Shown here piece by piece: positions 1-8,832 of a stretch of 64,000 nt of DNA. How positions within the stretch are numbered: position 1 is the stretch's first letter; each line of letters opens with the position of its first letter. Made by a program: the position numbers and the translations under genes. Under the pieces are notes generated by a model. That model saw nothing but the letters and a program-made list of their open reading frames with translations. It searched no databases and was not told the origin of the DNA. Origin of the DNA: Bog-756 sp963835465 (GTDB lineage Bacteria; Actinomycetota; Acidimicrobiia; Acidimicrobiales; RAAP-2); NCBI GenBank assembly GCA_963835465.1, contig CAWIFR010000007.1:496001-560000 (forward strand), written 5' to 3'.

Positions 1-431
1 CGATTGGCGAAGGCCCCTTGGAGAACGTTCTCCATTCCCAGCACATCGACCTAGACCTGGGAGACCGGTTCCAGTTCCTTGGCCCACGCGGAGACGTACT
101 CCGAATGTTGGCTGGTGCCGACGCGTTTGTGCTGCCGTCGCGTCATGAGGGACTGCCGGTGGTTCTGATGGAGGCTACGAGCGTCGGCTTGCCGATCGTG
201 GCAACTGCCGTGGGAGGTGTGCCCCAGGTTCTGACTAACGAGGTTGACGCGCTCATCGTTCCTCCGGTGGATCCTGAGGCCCTGGCCGAGGCCATCGCCA
301 GACTGTCCAAGGACCCCGCACTACGTGAGCGGCTCGGGAGTCAGGCCAAGGGCCGAAGCGCCATGTTCAGCATTTCTGCAGCCAGTCTGGCGGTGGGCGA
401 GATCCACCTGGAGGTGGCGGGGTCACGATGA
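1..431 (+). CDS. Family-4 glycosyltransferase, C-terminal part (5' end outside window)
   Basis: Only the C-terminal ~142 residues are present; the frame enters at base 3. This is the donor-binding Rossmann half of a GT-B fold glycosyltransferase of family GT4. An IGEGPL strand-loop opens it, and HEGLPVVLMEA supplies the E-x7-E element that contacts the nucleotide-sugar phosphates and sugar. The gene ends in an ATGA overlap with the next glycosyltransferase, so the two are probably co-translated. It likely adds one sugar to a lipid-linked glycan repeat at the cytoplasmic face of the membrane. The donor and acceptor cannot be read from the sequence. Confidence 0.85.
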   Translation, partial: IGEGPLENVLHSQHIDLDLGDRFQFLGPRGDVLRMLAGADAFVLPSRHEGLPVVLMEATSVGLPIVATAVGGVPQVLTNEVDALIVPPVDPEALAEAIARLSKDPALRERLGSQAKGRSAMFSISAASLAVGEIHLEVAGSR

Positions 432-1606
432 GCACGCTGAGCGGGAAGCGCCTGATCCACGTAACCACGGTGGATATGAGCCTGGTACTCCTTCTCGGAC
501 GTCAGCTTCAGAAATTTGCCGCCGCTGGAATGGAGGTTATTGGCGTTTCAGCCCCAGGTCCCTATGTCGCACAGCTGGAGGAGTGGGGGATCCAGCACGT
601 ACCTCTTCGTCATTCAACCCGATCGATGGCGCCGAGTCAGGACGCTCTGCTCCTAACCGAGCTGTGGTCTCTCTTTCGTCGCCTGGGTCCCGACATAGTC
701 CATACCCACAACCCAAAACCCGGTCTCTACGGTCGGGTGGCGGCTCGCTCCGCAGGAGTTCCGGTCGTGGTGAATACCGTGCATGGCCTGTATGCCGCTC
801 CCGAGGATAGCCTCGCCCGACGGACCGTCTTCTACGCTCTCGAGCGGGCCGCATCTACCTGCTCTGGAGCAGAGTTGGTTCAGAATCCTGAGGATCTTGA
901 CGTACTGAGGCGCCTGAAGGTCCCCGATCACAAGTTGGTGCTGCTCGGGAACGGGGTGGACCTCGAACGGTTCCATCCCCCCACCGATGAATCTGACGGT
1001 CGGAAGGCTCGAGCTGAACTGGGCATTCCCCCCAGCGCCGTGGTGGTGGGAATCGTCGGAAGACTCGTTTGGGAGAAGGGATTCCGTGAACTCTTCGAGG
1101 CGGCAACACAGCTGTCCGCCTCTCGGCCCGACGTGGTGTTCGTCGTCGTGGGGGCATCCGATCCAGAGAAGGCTGACTCCATACCGGATGACACCCGGGC
1201 CCAGGTCAGCAAGAACGCCAATGTCATCTTCACTGGCGGACGGTCGGACGTCGAATACCTTTACGCCAGCTTCGACATCTTCGTGCTCCCCTCGTACCGT
1301 GAAGGGTTTCCCAGGTCGGCAATGGAGGCCGCCGCCGCCGGACTGCCGATCATTGCCACTGATATCCGTGGCTGTCGTCAAGTGGTGGAGCAGGGACGAA
1401 ATGGCCTTCTCGTACCACTTCACGATACAGACCGACTGACGTCCGCCATCGAGGAACTCGTCGACGATCCCGATCTTCGTCGACGAATGGGTCTGGCCAG
1501 CCGGCGAAAGGCCGAAGACGAGTTCAATGACCAGGACGTAGTCGACAAGGTCCTGGCCGCTTACGAGCGACTTTCCTCCGAGGCCACTTCCTCCACTAAG
1601 CGCTGA
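428..1606 (+). CDS. Family-4 glycosyltransferase
   Basis: A complete 392-residue GT-B glycosyltransferase. The N-terminal acceptor domain carries HTHNPKPGLYGRVAAR and NTVHGLY (about residues 93-120). The C-terminal donor domain starts near VGIVGRLVWEKGF (about residue 208) and has REGFPRSAMEA with the E-x7-E spacing. Its ATG at 428 overlaps the stop of the upstream gene (ATGA). The 3' end overlaps the tail of the convergent glycosyltransferase by 46 bp. Architecture resembles WcaL/EpsD-type enzymes of capsule and exopolysaccharide clusters. Sugar specificity is not predictable. Confidence 0.9.
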   Translation: MSTLSGKRLIHVTTVDMSLVLLLGRQLQKFAAAGMEVIGVSAPGPYVAQLEEWGIQHVPLRHSTRSMAPSQDALLLTELWSLFRRLGPDIVHTHNPKPGLYGRVAARSAGVPVVVNTVHGLYAAPEDSLARRTVFYALERAASTCSGAELVQNPEDLDVLRRLKVPDHKLVLLGNGVDLERFHPPTDESDGRKARAELGIPPSAVVVGIVGRLVWEKGFRELFEAATQLSASRPDVVFVVVGASDPEKADSIPDDTRAQVSKNANVIFTGGRSDVEYLYASFDIFVLPSYREGFPRSAMEAAAAGLPIIATDIRGCRQVVEQGRNGLLVPLHDTDRLTSAIEELVDDPDLRRRMGLASRRKAEDEFNDQDVVDKVLAAYERLSSEATSSTKR

Positions 1607-2790
1607 ATCCGCTCATCGGCCGCCCGCCCGTCGTAGCGCTCGAGATACCGCTGCTCTGCGGCGTCAGCCAGACGAATCCGCAACTGGACGTCCTCCAACA
1701 GGCTCACCACTGCGCCCGCGAAATCTTCCGGATCGTCGGCCACCAGAAGGTGCACTCCCGGGTCGACCTCCAGACCCTCGGCACCAATAGAGGTGGAAAC
1801 CACCGGCAACCGGTGGGCGAAAGACTCCAGAATCTTTACCCGCGTCCCACTCCCGTACCGAACCGGGACGACGGCTACCGAGGCCCTACTTAGCTCCTCG
1901 GCCATGGAGTCCACCCGACCAACCACCGTCACAGAACCTGGTCGCTCGAGTTGGCGGACCGACGTGGCCGGCGCGCCCACTAGTCGGACCACCGCAGTTG
2001 GTACTTTCTCTCGCACCCGAGACATGACCGCATCGACCAGCCAATGGGCACCGTCCACGTTCGGCGCATAGGTGAGGCTTCCCTGGAAGAGGATCACCGG
2101 GGGGCCCTCCCTCGATGGCACGCCGGCCGGGAGGGAGGGAGGTGGATAGGTATTGGGGACGACGACCACATTGTTCAGGTGGGAACGAGCCGCATCGGCG
2201 GTGCTGCTCAGCACCACTCGACGGGCCTGGCCCGCTACCGAGTGCTGGAACCGATGCCAGTCGTCTGCGTTGCGCCGTGACTGCCAGGCGGCAAGTCGCT
2301 CCCGCCAGCGAGGGCCGGTGCCATCCCCGGCCAGCGGTCCGAGTAGCAGATCGGCCCGGAGTCGCGCCTTGACGTCTTCGAGGTCCATGAGGTCGACGAT
2401 CGTGGGACCCCAGTCCGGTCGACCGGACCAGGCGAAGGCGGCGGCTGTGGAGAACCAGACGACGTCATAGGGAGACTGGGCCCACCGGGCCAGGGCGAGC
2501 CGAGGGCCGCGGTCGGCCGCCACCTGTGCCACTTCCAGCGGCACTCCCCTGCGCAACGCCCACGTCACGCGCCAGCGAAGTTGATGGGCGGTCTGCGGAT
2601 GGTCGACCTGGGTGAAGCGCTTGATGTTGATCAGTGGCGGAACACCGGAGCTAGCCGATTGATCGTTCCGGTAGACAAAGAGGTCGAGGTCCGACACCGC
2701 TGCCACCGACTCCACCATCCGGGCCAGTCGGACGAGGCCACCTCCCGACGGAGGCCACGGCATGGCTTCTGCCACCATCAGGGCTCTCAC
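1561..2790 (-). CDS. Family-4 glycosyltransferase (second of a tandem pair)
   Basis: 409 residues. The N-terminus has AEAMPWPPSGGGLVRL, a glycine-rich acceptor-domain loop typical of GT4. The donor domain contains VILFQGSLTYAPN and GSGTRVKILESFAHRLPVV, the family's conserved G-T-[RK]-x-K-x-LE...G-P/A-V core. The start overlaps the stop of the upstream paralogue by 4 bp (ATGA), so the pair is one transcription unit reading leftwards. It shares its plan and many positions with the 2787-3992 gene, which suggests a local duplication followed by divergence. Confidence 0.88.
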   Translation of the reverse strand: MRALMVAEAMPWPPSGGGLVRLARMVESVAAVSDLDLFVYRNDQSASSGVPPLINIKRFTQVDHPQTAHQLRWRVTWALRRGVPLEVAQVAADRGPRLALARWAQSPYDVVWFSTAAAFAWSGRPDWGPTIVDLMDLEDVKARLRADLLLGPLAGDGTGPRWRERLAAWQSRRNADDWHRFQHSVAGQARRVVLSSTADAARSHLNNVVVVPNTYPPPSLPAGVPSREGPPVILFQGSLTYAPNVDGAHWLVDAVMSRVREKVPTAVVRLVGAPATSVRQLERPGSVTVVGRVDSMAEELSRASVAVVPVRYGSGTRVKILESFAHRLPVVSTSIGAEGLEVDPGVHLLVADDPEDFAGAVVSLLEDVQLRIRLADAAEQRYLERYDGRAADERIQRLVEEVASEESRS

Positions 2791-3992
2791 GGCGTGGCCT
2801 CCACGGCACGGACCACGTCGTCAACCTGGTTGAAAGCCACGTCATCCTGAAAGGACCCCAGATAGAGATCGTAAGCGGCCTGTACCAGGCGACGGCGCAG
2901 GGGAAGGTCGGTCAACAGCTGAATACAGGCTTCGGCCATCGCCGGGACGGAGTCAGCGATCAGGAGGTGACGCCCTCCCTGGGCATCCAGGCCCTCGGCA
3001 CCCAACGTGGTCGACACCACCGGGATGCGGTGGGCAAACGCTTCGAGTATCTTCAGCCGGGTCCCGCTCCCGAAGCGGAGCGGAACCACAACGACGTCAG
3101 CGCGTTCGAGTTGGGATTCGATCTCCGTTACCTGGCCGAGCACGGTCACCCCTGCAACGTCGCGGAGCGCCTCGACCACCGGGTTGGTCAAGCCCACGAG
3201 GCGCAACTCGGCGTCGGGGACCCGGTCACGGATGAGCGGCATGATCAATTTCACGAACCATCGAGCCGCATCGGCATTGGGCGGGTACCGCATTGTCCCT
3301 TGGAACAACAAGGTCGGAGGCGACCCGACCGACTCGCGGCCGACCGGCCGAGCGGGCCGGGGGTAGGTATTGACGATCACCCTCATCCGGCTCAATCCAC
3401 GGCTGGACGCCCGTGCGGCGTCCAGGGAGCTGCACGCCACCGTGGCGGCAACACGTCGGGACGCCCGGCGGTAGAGCCAGGTCCAGCGTTGGGCTTCCAG
3501 CCTCGACCAGACCCGACCAGGCCAGCGCCTCCACTCCATGTGGGTGAGGGCGGGGCTTGTCGGCACGCCGAGGCGGGCGCGGATCTTCTCGTCCTCTAGG
3601 TCGATGAGATCGATTACCTGCACGGCCCCCACCGGCACGCCGGCAAGCAGCCAGGCACGCACATCGAAGTACCAGACAAGGTCGTAGGTTCCAGTAATGA
3701 AGCGGGCCAACGAACGGCTGACCGTCCGAAGGTCGCGCAGGGGTATCTCCGCGGGCAGCCCAGGATGGCGGACGGCAGCGAGCGCGATGTTTGCGGATCG
3801 GACAGCCACCCGGCCGGTCCTGCTGACGACCAACTCGTCTGGCTCACCGAAGTCGCTCCGGTCCGTGGGCACAATCGAAAAAAGATCCACGGGACCGACC
3901 CGAGCCAGCGCCTTCATGGCGGTGACAAGTCGAATCCGCGAGCCACTGTTCGTGGGCCACGGATACTCGTAGGCGACTACCAGTGTTCGCAT
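2787..3992 (-). CDS. Family-4 glycosyltransferase (first of a tandem pair)
   Basis: 401 residues from the ATG at 3992. The frame stays open upstream to 4187, but the extra 65 residues are low-complexity and unlike the family; MRTLVVAYEYPWP is the normal GT4 beginning and has a GAGAG ribosome site just upstream. Donor-domain motifs are TLLFQGTMRYPPN and FGSGTRLKILEAFAHRIPVV. It is paralogous to the following gene, with which it overlaps by 4 bp. It is divergent from the glycosyltransferase at 4133, so the ~140 bp between them should hold both promoters. Confidence 0.87.
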   Translation of the reverse strand: MRTLVVAYEYPWPTNSGSRIRLVTAMKALARVGPVDLFSIVPTDRSDFGEPDELVVSRTGRVAVRSANIALAAVRHPGLPAEIPLRDLRTVSRSLARFITGTYDLVWYFDVRAWLLAGVPVGAVQVIDLIDLEDEKIRARLGVPTSPALTHMEWRRWPGRVWSRLEAQRWTWLYRRASRRVAATVACSSLDAARASSRGLSRMRVIVNTYPRPARPVGRESVGSPPTLLFQGTMRYPPNADAARWFVKLIMPLIRDRVPDAELRLVGLTNPVVEALRDVAGVTVLGQVTEIESQLERADVVVVPLRFGSGTRLKILEAFAHRIPVVSTTLGAEGLDAQGGRHLLIADSVPAMAEACIQLLTDLPLRRRLVQAAYDLYLGSFQDDVAFNQVDDVVRAVEATP

Positions 3993-4132
3993 CTGCTCTC
4001 GGGGTCTCGATGAGGAACCGGGGTAGCATACCCACCGGCCCGGGGGATCCTTTCGGGCGACCTGGAATGAGCAACGTCTTCTCTGGCCCCGCGGCAGTTG
4101 CCGTCCAGAGAAGGGAAGGAAGGACGAAGACA

Positions 4133-5240
4133 GTGGCGCCCCGACGGTTCGATACGTCCCCGCTGGTGCTGCATGTGATTCCAACACCGATCGGGCGCGG
4201 TGCCCAGCGAGCGGCGCGCTCTCTGGCCGACCGGTTGGATGAGTCGCACGGGACCCGTCATCTGCTTCTGACGCTGTTCGACGGCGCCACCGACGTGGAC
4301 GTCGACCTGAATCTCGGTTTCGACGGCCACGGACGCCCAGCGGAGGGACTCACACCAACGCTGGTCTGGCGGTTGCGCGGTCTGCTCTCCCGGCTCGATC
4401 CGGCTGTCATCGTCGCCCACGGGGGAGACGCGCTCGAAATTCCTGGTTCCGGCCATGCTCGGGACCAGTCGCAATCTGGTCTACTGCGATATCGGAACGT
4501 TTGCTGGACCACGAAATCGAGCCCGATTCTGGCCATGGAAGTGGCTGACCCACCAACCGGGCCTGATCGTGGCCGTGGGCCCCGAGGTGCAGGAGGAGTG
4601 CGTCAGCCGATTCGGCATCGACCCGAATCGCGTCGTCATGATCCCCAACGGTCGTGATCCGAGCGAGTTCCACCCCGATGCCGCACGTTCCCGCTCCGAT
4701 CGAGAGGTCACGCTCATCTATGTCGGCGCCCTGACCGAGCAGAAGCGGCCCGGGCACTTTATCGACATCGTCGGCAAACTGCGAGGAAATGGCTACCGGG
4801 TCCGGGCCCAACTGGTCGGCACGGGCCCGTTGGCCGGCTCGTTGGTCAACCGCGCCCAAACCAACGGAGTGGACCTCCTTGGCTTTCGCTCCGACGTGGC
4901 CCAACTCCTCCGTTCTGCCGATGTCTTCGTCTTCCCCAGCCTGCCCACGGGCGAGGGCATGCCCGGGGTCCTGGTCGAGGCCGGACTCAGCGGCGTACCG
5001 GCGGTGGCCACAGCGGTGCCCGGGACATCGTCGGTCATCGACGACGGCCATACCGGACTGATAGTCGAGGGATCTGTTCCGTCGATGACCCGAGCGGTGC
5101 AACGCCTCCTCGACGATCCAGATCTCAGGACCGCCATGGGCGTGGCTGCCCGCAACCGATGCACCTCGCTCTTTTCGCTGGACCGGGTCGCCGACCGATG
5201 GAGGGCCATCCTCCAGCCATTGGCAGAGACTCAACGATGA
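4133..5240 (+). CDS. Family-4 glycosyltransferase with one internal frameshift
   Basis: The first third reads in one frame (LVLHVIPTPIGRGAQRAAR ... VIVAHGGDALE) and the rest in the next (FLVPAMLGTSRNLVYCDIG onward). Dropping one A of the AAA at 4437-4439 restores a continuous 368-residue GT4 protein. The donor domain has VAVGPEVQEECVSRFGI, IPNGRDPSEF, LIYVGALTEQKRPGHFI and GEGMPGVLVEAGLSGVPAVA. I chose the GTG at 4133 because AGGAAGGAC sits just before it; an ATG at 4067 is possible. The shift in a homopolymer looks like a read error, but a truly inactive gene cannot be excluded. The 3' end overlaps the convergent membrane protein by 10 bp. Confidence 0.82.
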
Positions 5241-6568
5241 GCAGGACGTCGACCAGCTAGGGCGGCGCGCCTGAGAGTTAGGGCCTCGGCGCGCCGGAGA
5301 CGAGCCTTCCGGGGCAGTTCCCACTCGTACCGGGGTTTCCGGCGGCTGGGTCCCCGGGGTATGCACAGCAGCACCAGGAAGAACGGCATCATGACGGTCC
5401 GCTCACGGCTGATCAGGCCCAGATTGCTGAGCGATGCAAAGGCGTACAGGAAGGCCCCGGTGAAAAACAGGCACAAGGCCACATAGGGCCGTGCCAAGGC
5501 CACGCGAGGCACGTACCACAATTGCCGGAGCGAGAACAGGACCACCACAAATAGGACCGTATCTTCCAGCGCCGAGATCCATTCGCTCTTGCCGTGAGCA
5601 TTGAGTGGAGACGGGTCGAACAACACCGTGTAGACGTCCTTCGGATAGTCAAGGAGGCTGGGCGAATACCCCACAAAGCTGCTGCCGAAGCCGGCGCCAC
5701 TTCCGCTCGAGCCGTTGTTGGTCGAAATCTTTGTGAGCGACAGGGAGCCATGGGTTCCGGGCAGGAAATGCAGGGTGACAAAGACAGCCGCGGCCACCGC
5801 CGAACCCAGGACAATGAGGGCCACGGTGCGGCGAGGACCTTCGAAGCGCGAGTTCGGCCCGGCCGGTCGTACCAGCATGGCAACGGTGAACCCTCCCAGA
5901 AACAGGAGCACCTCGTTGGGCCGGATGAAGAGTCCCGCGCCGGAACAGAGGAGTACCAAAGGATAGCCGCGGCCTTTGTGCCGCAGGATTCGAGCACAAC
6001 CGTAGGCGCTTAGGCCGAGCAGGAACGTCATGATGGCTTCCTTGCTCACGTCGGAAGTCCAAAAGACAAGCGTCGGTAGGAAGAAGACGAGCCAAGCGTA
6101 CCGGCGACGGCCCGCCCCACCGAAGGTGAGAGTGAAGGCCCGATAGAAATAGACAATTCCTATGAAGGCCAGCCAGCTGAATATCAGGAAGCCGGCCAGC
6201 TGATTGACTCCAACAACGGTAAACACAACTGCCGCCACGATCCCTACTGCGCCGTCACCGACAATCCCCTTCAGATGGGCCGGGGCCAACGAGAAGTCGA
6301 GATGGCGGAAGCCTTGGGACAGAATGGCCCCCTGAGAGTCGTAGCCGTTGTAGTCGGCTACCCCGTGGTAGATGTGATCGACCACCCAGATCTGTAGCGC
6401 CGCGCAGACCAGGTGCAAGATGAGACATGCGGTCAGCGCCGGGACAAGCCAGGAGTCGCGTTCGGCCACCGCGATCCGACGAATGACGATCCGACCGGCG
6501 GCGAACAGCAATAGGCCGACGACGAGCGCCACGACCGGCTGGCTCGGGATGGCGGCGTTGTTCAACAT
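5231..6568 (-). CDS. Polytopic membrane protein, possible glycan polymerase
   Basis: 445 residues with about ten to twelve hydrophobic segments spread through the whole length and a basic, Arg-rich C-terminus. Between segments is FLPTLVFWTSDVSKEAIM, a short polar stretch with conserved-looking S-x-x-K-E. Similar motifs occur in Wzy-like and GT39-like membrane proteins of actinobacterial glycan loci. It sits between glycosyltransferases and the Wzz-like gene, 30 bp downstream of the latter and on the same strand, which is where a Wzy polymerase would be expected. No definitive family signature is visible, so polymerase is inference from topology and context. A membrane glycosyltransferase is the alternative. 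Confidence 0.6.
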   Translation of the reverse strand: MLNNAAIPSQPVVALVVGLLLFAAGRIVIRRIAVAERDSWLVPALTACLILHLVCAALQIWVVDHIYHGVADYNGYDSQGAILSQGFRHLDFSLAPAHLKGIVGDGAVGIVAAVVFTVVGVNQLAGFLIFSWLAFIGIVYFYRAFTLTFGGAGRRRYAWLVFFLPTLVFWTSDVSKEAIMTFLLGLSAYGCARILRHKGRGYPLVLLCSGAGLFIRPNEVLLFLGGFTVAMLVRPAGPNSRFEGPRRTVALIVLGSAVAAAVFVTLHFLPGTHGSLSLTKISTNNGSSGSGAGFGSSFVGYSPSLLDYPKDVYTVLFDPSPLNAHGKSEWISALEDTVLFVVVLFSLRQLWYVPRVALARPYVALCLFFTGAFLYAFASLSNLGLISRERTVMMPFFLVLLCIPRGPSRRKPRYEWELPRKARLRRAEALTLRRAALAGRRPAHR

Positions 6569-6598
6569 GCGAACCGCCCCATGGAGGTGGTCGTCGCC

Positions 6599-8353
6599 TC
6601 AGGTCTGGGGATTTGTGCCACCGTTGTCCATCGGTTCCTCTGGGACGAGTCGAGGAGCGCCCGTTGGGCCTGCCGTGGTTGCGTCCGGCTCGGTCGTCAC
6701 TGAGGCGAATTGCGGCTCGTGCTCCGAGTTGCCCCCGAGCAAGTCCTCGGAACCTTCTGGTTCACCGATCGACGATTTGGGTTGCTCCTGTTCGGGTGAG
6801 CGGGCGGGAACATTGGCGAACACCAATCCGGCCACGGGGGCGGACAAGCGCTGAAGGATGTCACCGGTCCGCCGAAGCTGGTCGGAAGTTGTCACACGAT
6901 ATTCTGCGACAATCACAACCGCATCGACCATGGGCACGAGTCCTTCGCCGTGATGGACGGTCAAGAAGGGTGGAACATCGAAGATGACCAGGTCGACCAG
7001 GTCACGAAGAGATTCGATCACCGAAGGCACGACACTGAGCAGCTGACTGCTGTGTGCGGCCAATCGCTGAATCGGAAGGACTGAAACGCCCGGGACACTG
7101 GTGTCCTCAAGCAGGGCCGCTACCTGCGCAGGATCCACCCGAGCCGGAGCAGTGTAGGCACCATCACTGTCCGTGGCAATGGCTCCCGTGCTGACGACCA
7201 CTACCCGGCGCCCGGATTCAGCACAGGACGTGGCCAGGTCAGCCCCGACGGCTGCCCTTGCCGGTTCCGAGCCGGGAGACGCCACTAGCACCACCTGGCG
7301 CTTTTCGGGGCCGGCAGGCAGTTCCGCCCGCGGAGCAGCGGCCGAGAGAGCTCCTGCAGTTCCTGCTGTCGCCTCGGCCGGCACCAAATCGAGACGGTCG
7401 TACATGATATCGATGTCGTCGAGCGACCCACCGCGCTCATGCGTTCGATGCGCCAGAGGCTCATGGAGGACGGCAAGCGCCAACATTCGGAATTCCTCGG
7501 TCGACCGCACCGAGTGGTGGTGGATCTCGGTCACGACCGAATAGCCGAAGACCGCCTTTGCGCGTGTGGCAGAACGCAGTCTCTTGTCGAAGAGACTCAC
7601 GAGGAGGGCCAATGCCGCCCCAAGCAGGACTCCGACCAATAGACCGATCAGCCCTCGCACGGCACGGCTGTCGATGATCGGGAGCTTGGTCTGCGTGGCA
7701 TGCGAGGCCAACTCGAGAATCGTGTATCCGGTATACGGCGTCTCGGTAGCCAGCTGTGCCTGCCGAGTCTCCAATGCCGTCAGCTCGCTCTCGTAGGCCG
7801 TAGCGGTGACGCCGGCCTGGTCCGTTAACCCATTGAGCTGCTTCGTCACGGCGAGGATCGAGCTGAACACCTGGATCTGCTGAGCCCTCAGCTGCTGAGT
7901 TGCCTCCTCATTCACTTTCTTACCGAGTTGAATGACGAAGGCACGGTTGAGGTCGACCGCATTCGCCTGGCTTGGACCGGTGGAGCTCACCGTGACTACG
8001 CCGCTCACTCCAACGGGCTGCCCATTGGAGTTCGTGGTCGGACCGACGAATGAGACCCGGTCGCGCAGTACGGCCGTGTTGGTGTTCAGATCAGCCTGCT
8101 TACCGGCTGCCGCCAACACTTGGTCGGAGGAGGCGTAGAAGATGATCTGGTCCGTGGGAACACCTGTAGAAAGCGGGCTCGAGCCCGCTCCGCCCAGGGT
8201 GTCCGCGGGCAACGCTCCCACCTGTGATGTTGCCTTCCACTGTGTTGTACCACCGGCCGGTAGCAAGAGGCCGAGCAACAGACCAATCAACCCCAGCACC
8301 GCCATCAGGCGCCAACCACGCGCCAATGCCCCCCGATAATCAATCGGCTCCAT
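6599..8353 (-). CDS. Wzz/BY-kinase-like protein with degenerate ATP site
   Basis: 584 residues. The layout is that of actinobacterial polysaccharide co-polymerase/tyrosine autokinase fusions: TM1 at about 15-35, an extracytoplasmic Wzz domain with a long coiled-coil-like stretch (about 150-215), TM2 at about 235-258, then a cytoplasmic P-loop-like domain (about 340-520). The kinase half lacks the expected GK[S/T] Walker A: the strand runs VVLVASPGSEPARAAVGADL. Walker A' has VVVVSTG where an LLID-x-D is usual. A Walker-B-like DLVIFDVPP remains. There is no C-terminal tyrosine cluster; the tail is Pro/Glu/Gly-rich and ends in NPQT. It probably sets chain length structurally without phosphorylating itself. 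The dyad at 8381-8395 lies just upstream. Confidence 0.8.
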   Translation of the reverse strand: MEPIDYRGALARGWRLMAVLGLIGLLLGLLLPAGGTTQWKATSQVGALPADTLGGAGSSPLSTGVPTDQIIFYASSDQVLAAAGKQADLNTNTAVLRDRVSFVGPTTNSNGQPVGVSGVVTVSSTGPSQANAVDLNRAFVIQLGKKVNEEATQQLRAQQIQVFSSILAVTKQLNGLTDQAGVTATAYESELTALETRQAQLATETPYTGYTILELASHATQTKLPIIDSRAVRGLIGLLVGVLLGAALALLVSLFDKRLRSATRAKAVFGYSVVTEIHHHSVRSTEEFRMLALAVLHEPLAHRTHERGGSLDDIDIMYDRLDLVPAEATAGTAGALSAAAPRAELPAGPEKRQVVLVASPGSEPARAAVGADLATSCAESGRRVVVVSTGAIATDSDGAYTAPARVDPAQVAALLEDTSVPGVSVLPIQRLAAHSSQLLSVVPSVIESLRDLVDLVIFDVPPFLTVHHGEGLVPMVDAVVIVAEYRVTTSDQLRRTGDILQRLSAPVAGLVFANVPARSPEQEQPKSSIGEPEGSEDLLGGNSEHEPQFASVTTEPDATTAGPTGAPRLVPEEPMDNGGTNPQT

Positions 8354-8380
8354 CGTGATCCCGTGCCCCTCGTCGTCAGA

Positions 8381-8395
8381 TGGGCATTATGCCCA
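8381..8395 (-). promoter_or_regulatory. Candidate promoter/operator dyad before the Wzz-like gene
   Basis: TGGGCAT-T-ATGCCCA is a perfect inverted repeat with a one-base centre, 28 bp upstream of the Wzz-like start. Read on the minus strand, its centre gives CATAAT, five of six matches to a -10 hexamer, which would start a short leader of about 25-30 bases. No good -35 is visible at normal spacing. An activator- or repressor-controlled promoter is a reasonable reading. This is inference from sequence only. Confidence 0.4.
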
Positions 8396-8492
8396 GATGC
8401 ATACCAGGCGGATCACGATACCGACCGGGCCAGCGTAGATCAAGACCCCAGATTGCCAAATAGCGACCACAAGCAGGGAATTCGTCGCCTGA

Positions 8493-8529
8493 GTACTGAA
8501 GATCCTCAAAGATGAGGATGCTCCAGTAC
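8493..8529. repeat. Imperfect inverted repeat, nested stems
   Basis: The outer arms GTACTG and CAGTAC enclose the inner arms ATCCTCA and TGAGGAT around a 4-base AAGA centre, with small unpaired stretches between the two stems. As RNA it would form a two-part hairpin; as DNA it could be a regulator site. It lies about 300 bp before the CapD-like start and is not followed by a T-run, so an intrinsic terminator is unlikely. Confidence 0.45.
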
Positions 8530-8832
8530 GCATGCTGGACTAGCTTGCACGACACGTCGTGGCTCAGAGTTGAGGGGGAATTGCAGTGACTAAGTCTCGG
8601 TTCCGATTACTCAGTTCGCATCCTGGGCGAGCAACGCAATATCGCACACTCTCCCAGTCCGGATAATCTGACGGGACAATGCCGATCGGATTGATCGACA
8701 AATGCCGGAACCGCAGTCGGATCCGGACGAGCGAGGAGACTGGAGTGGCCACCTGGCCGGACCATGGGAGGTCTGCTCGGCGGGTCGGTCACGGGGATGC
8801 CGCAAGTCGGCGGGGGGAGCAGAGTGGGGCCG

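Larger units (their letters stand above)
8354..8832. other. Divergent intergenic region of the glycan locus
   Basis: About 480 bp separate the leftward Wzz-like gene from the rightward CapD-like gene. The region is less GC-rich than its neighbours. It contains a perfect odd-centred dyad near the Wzz-like start and a longer imperfect inverted repeat in the middle, both listed separately. I see no convincing coding frame. It should carry the promoters for both arms of the locus. Confidence 0.6.

Noticed and set aside
6569..6598. Separate small gene between the membrane protein and the Wzz-like gene
   Set aside because: Only 30 bp are present; this is a normal operon gap.
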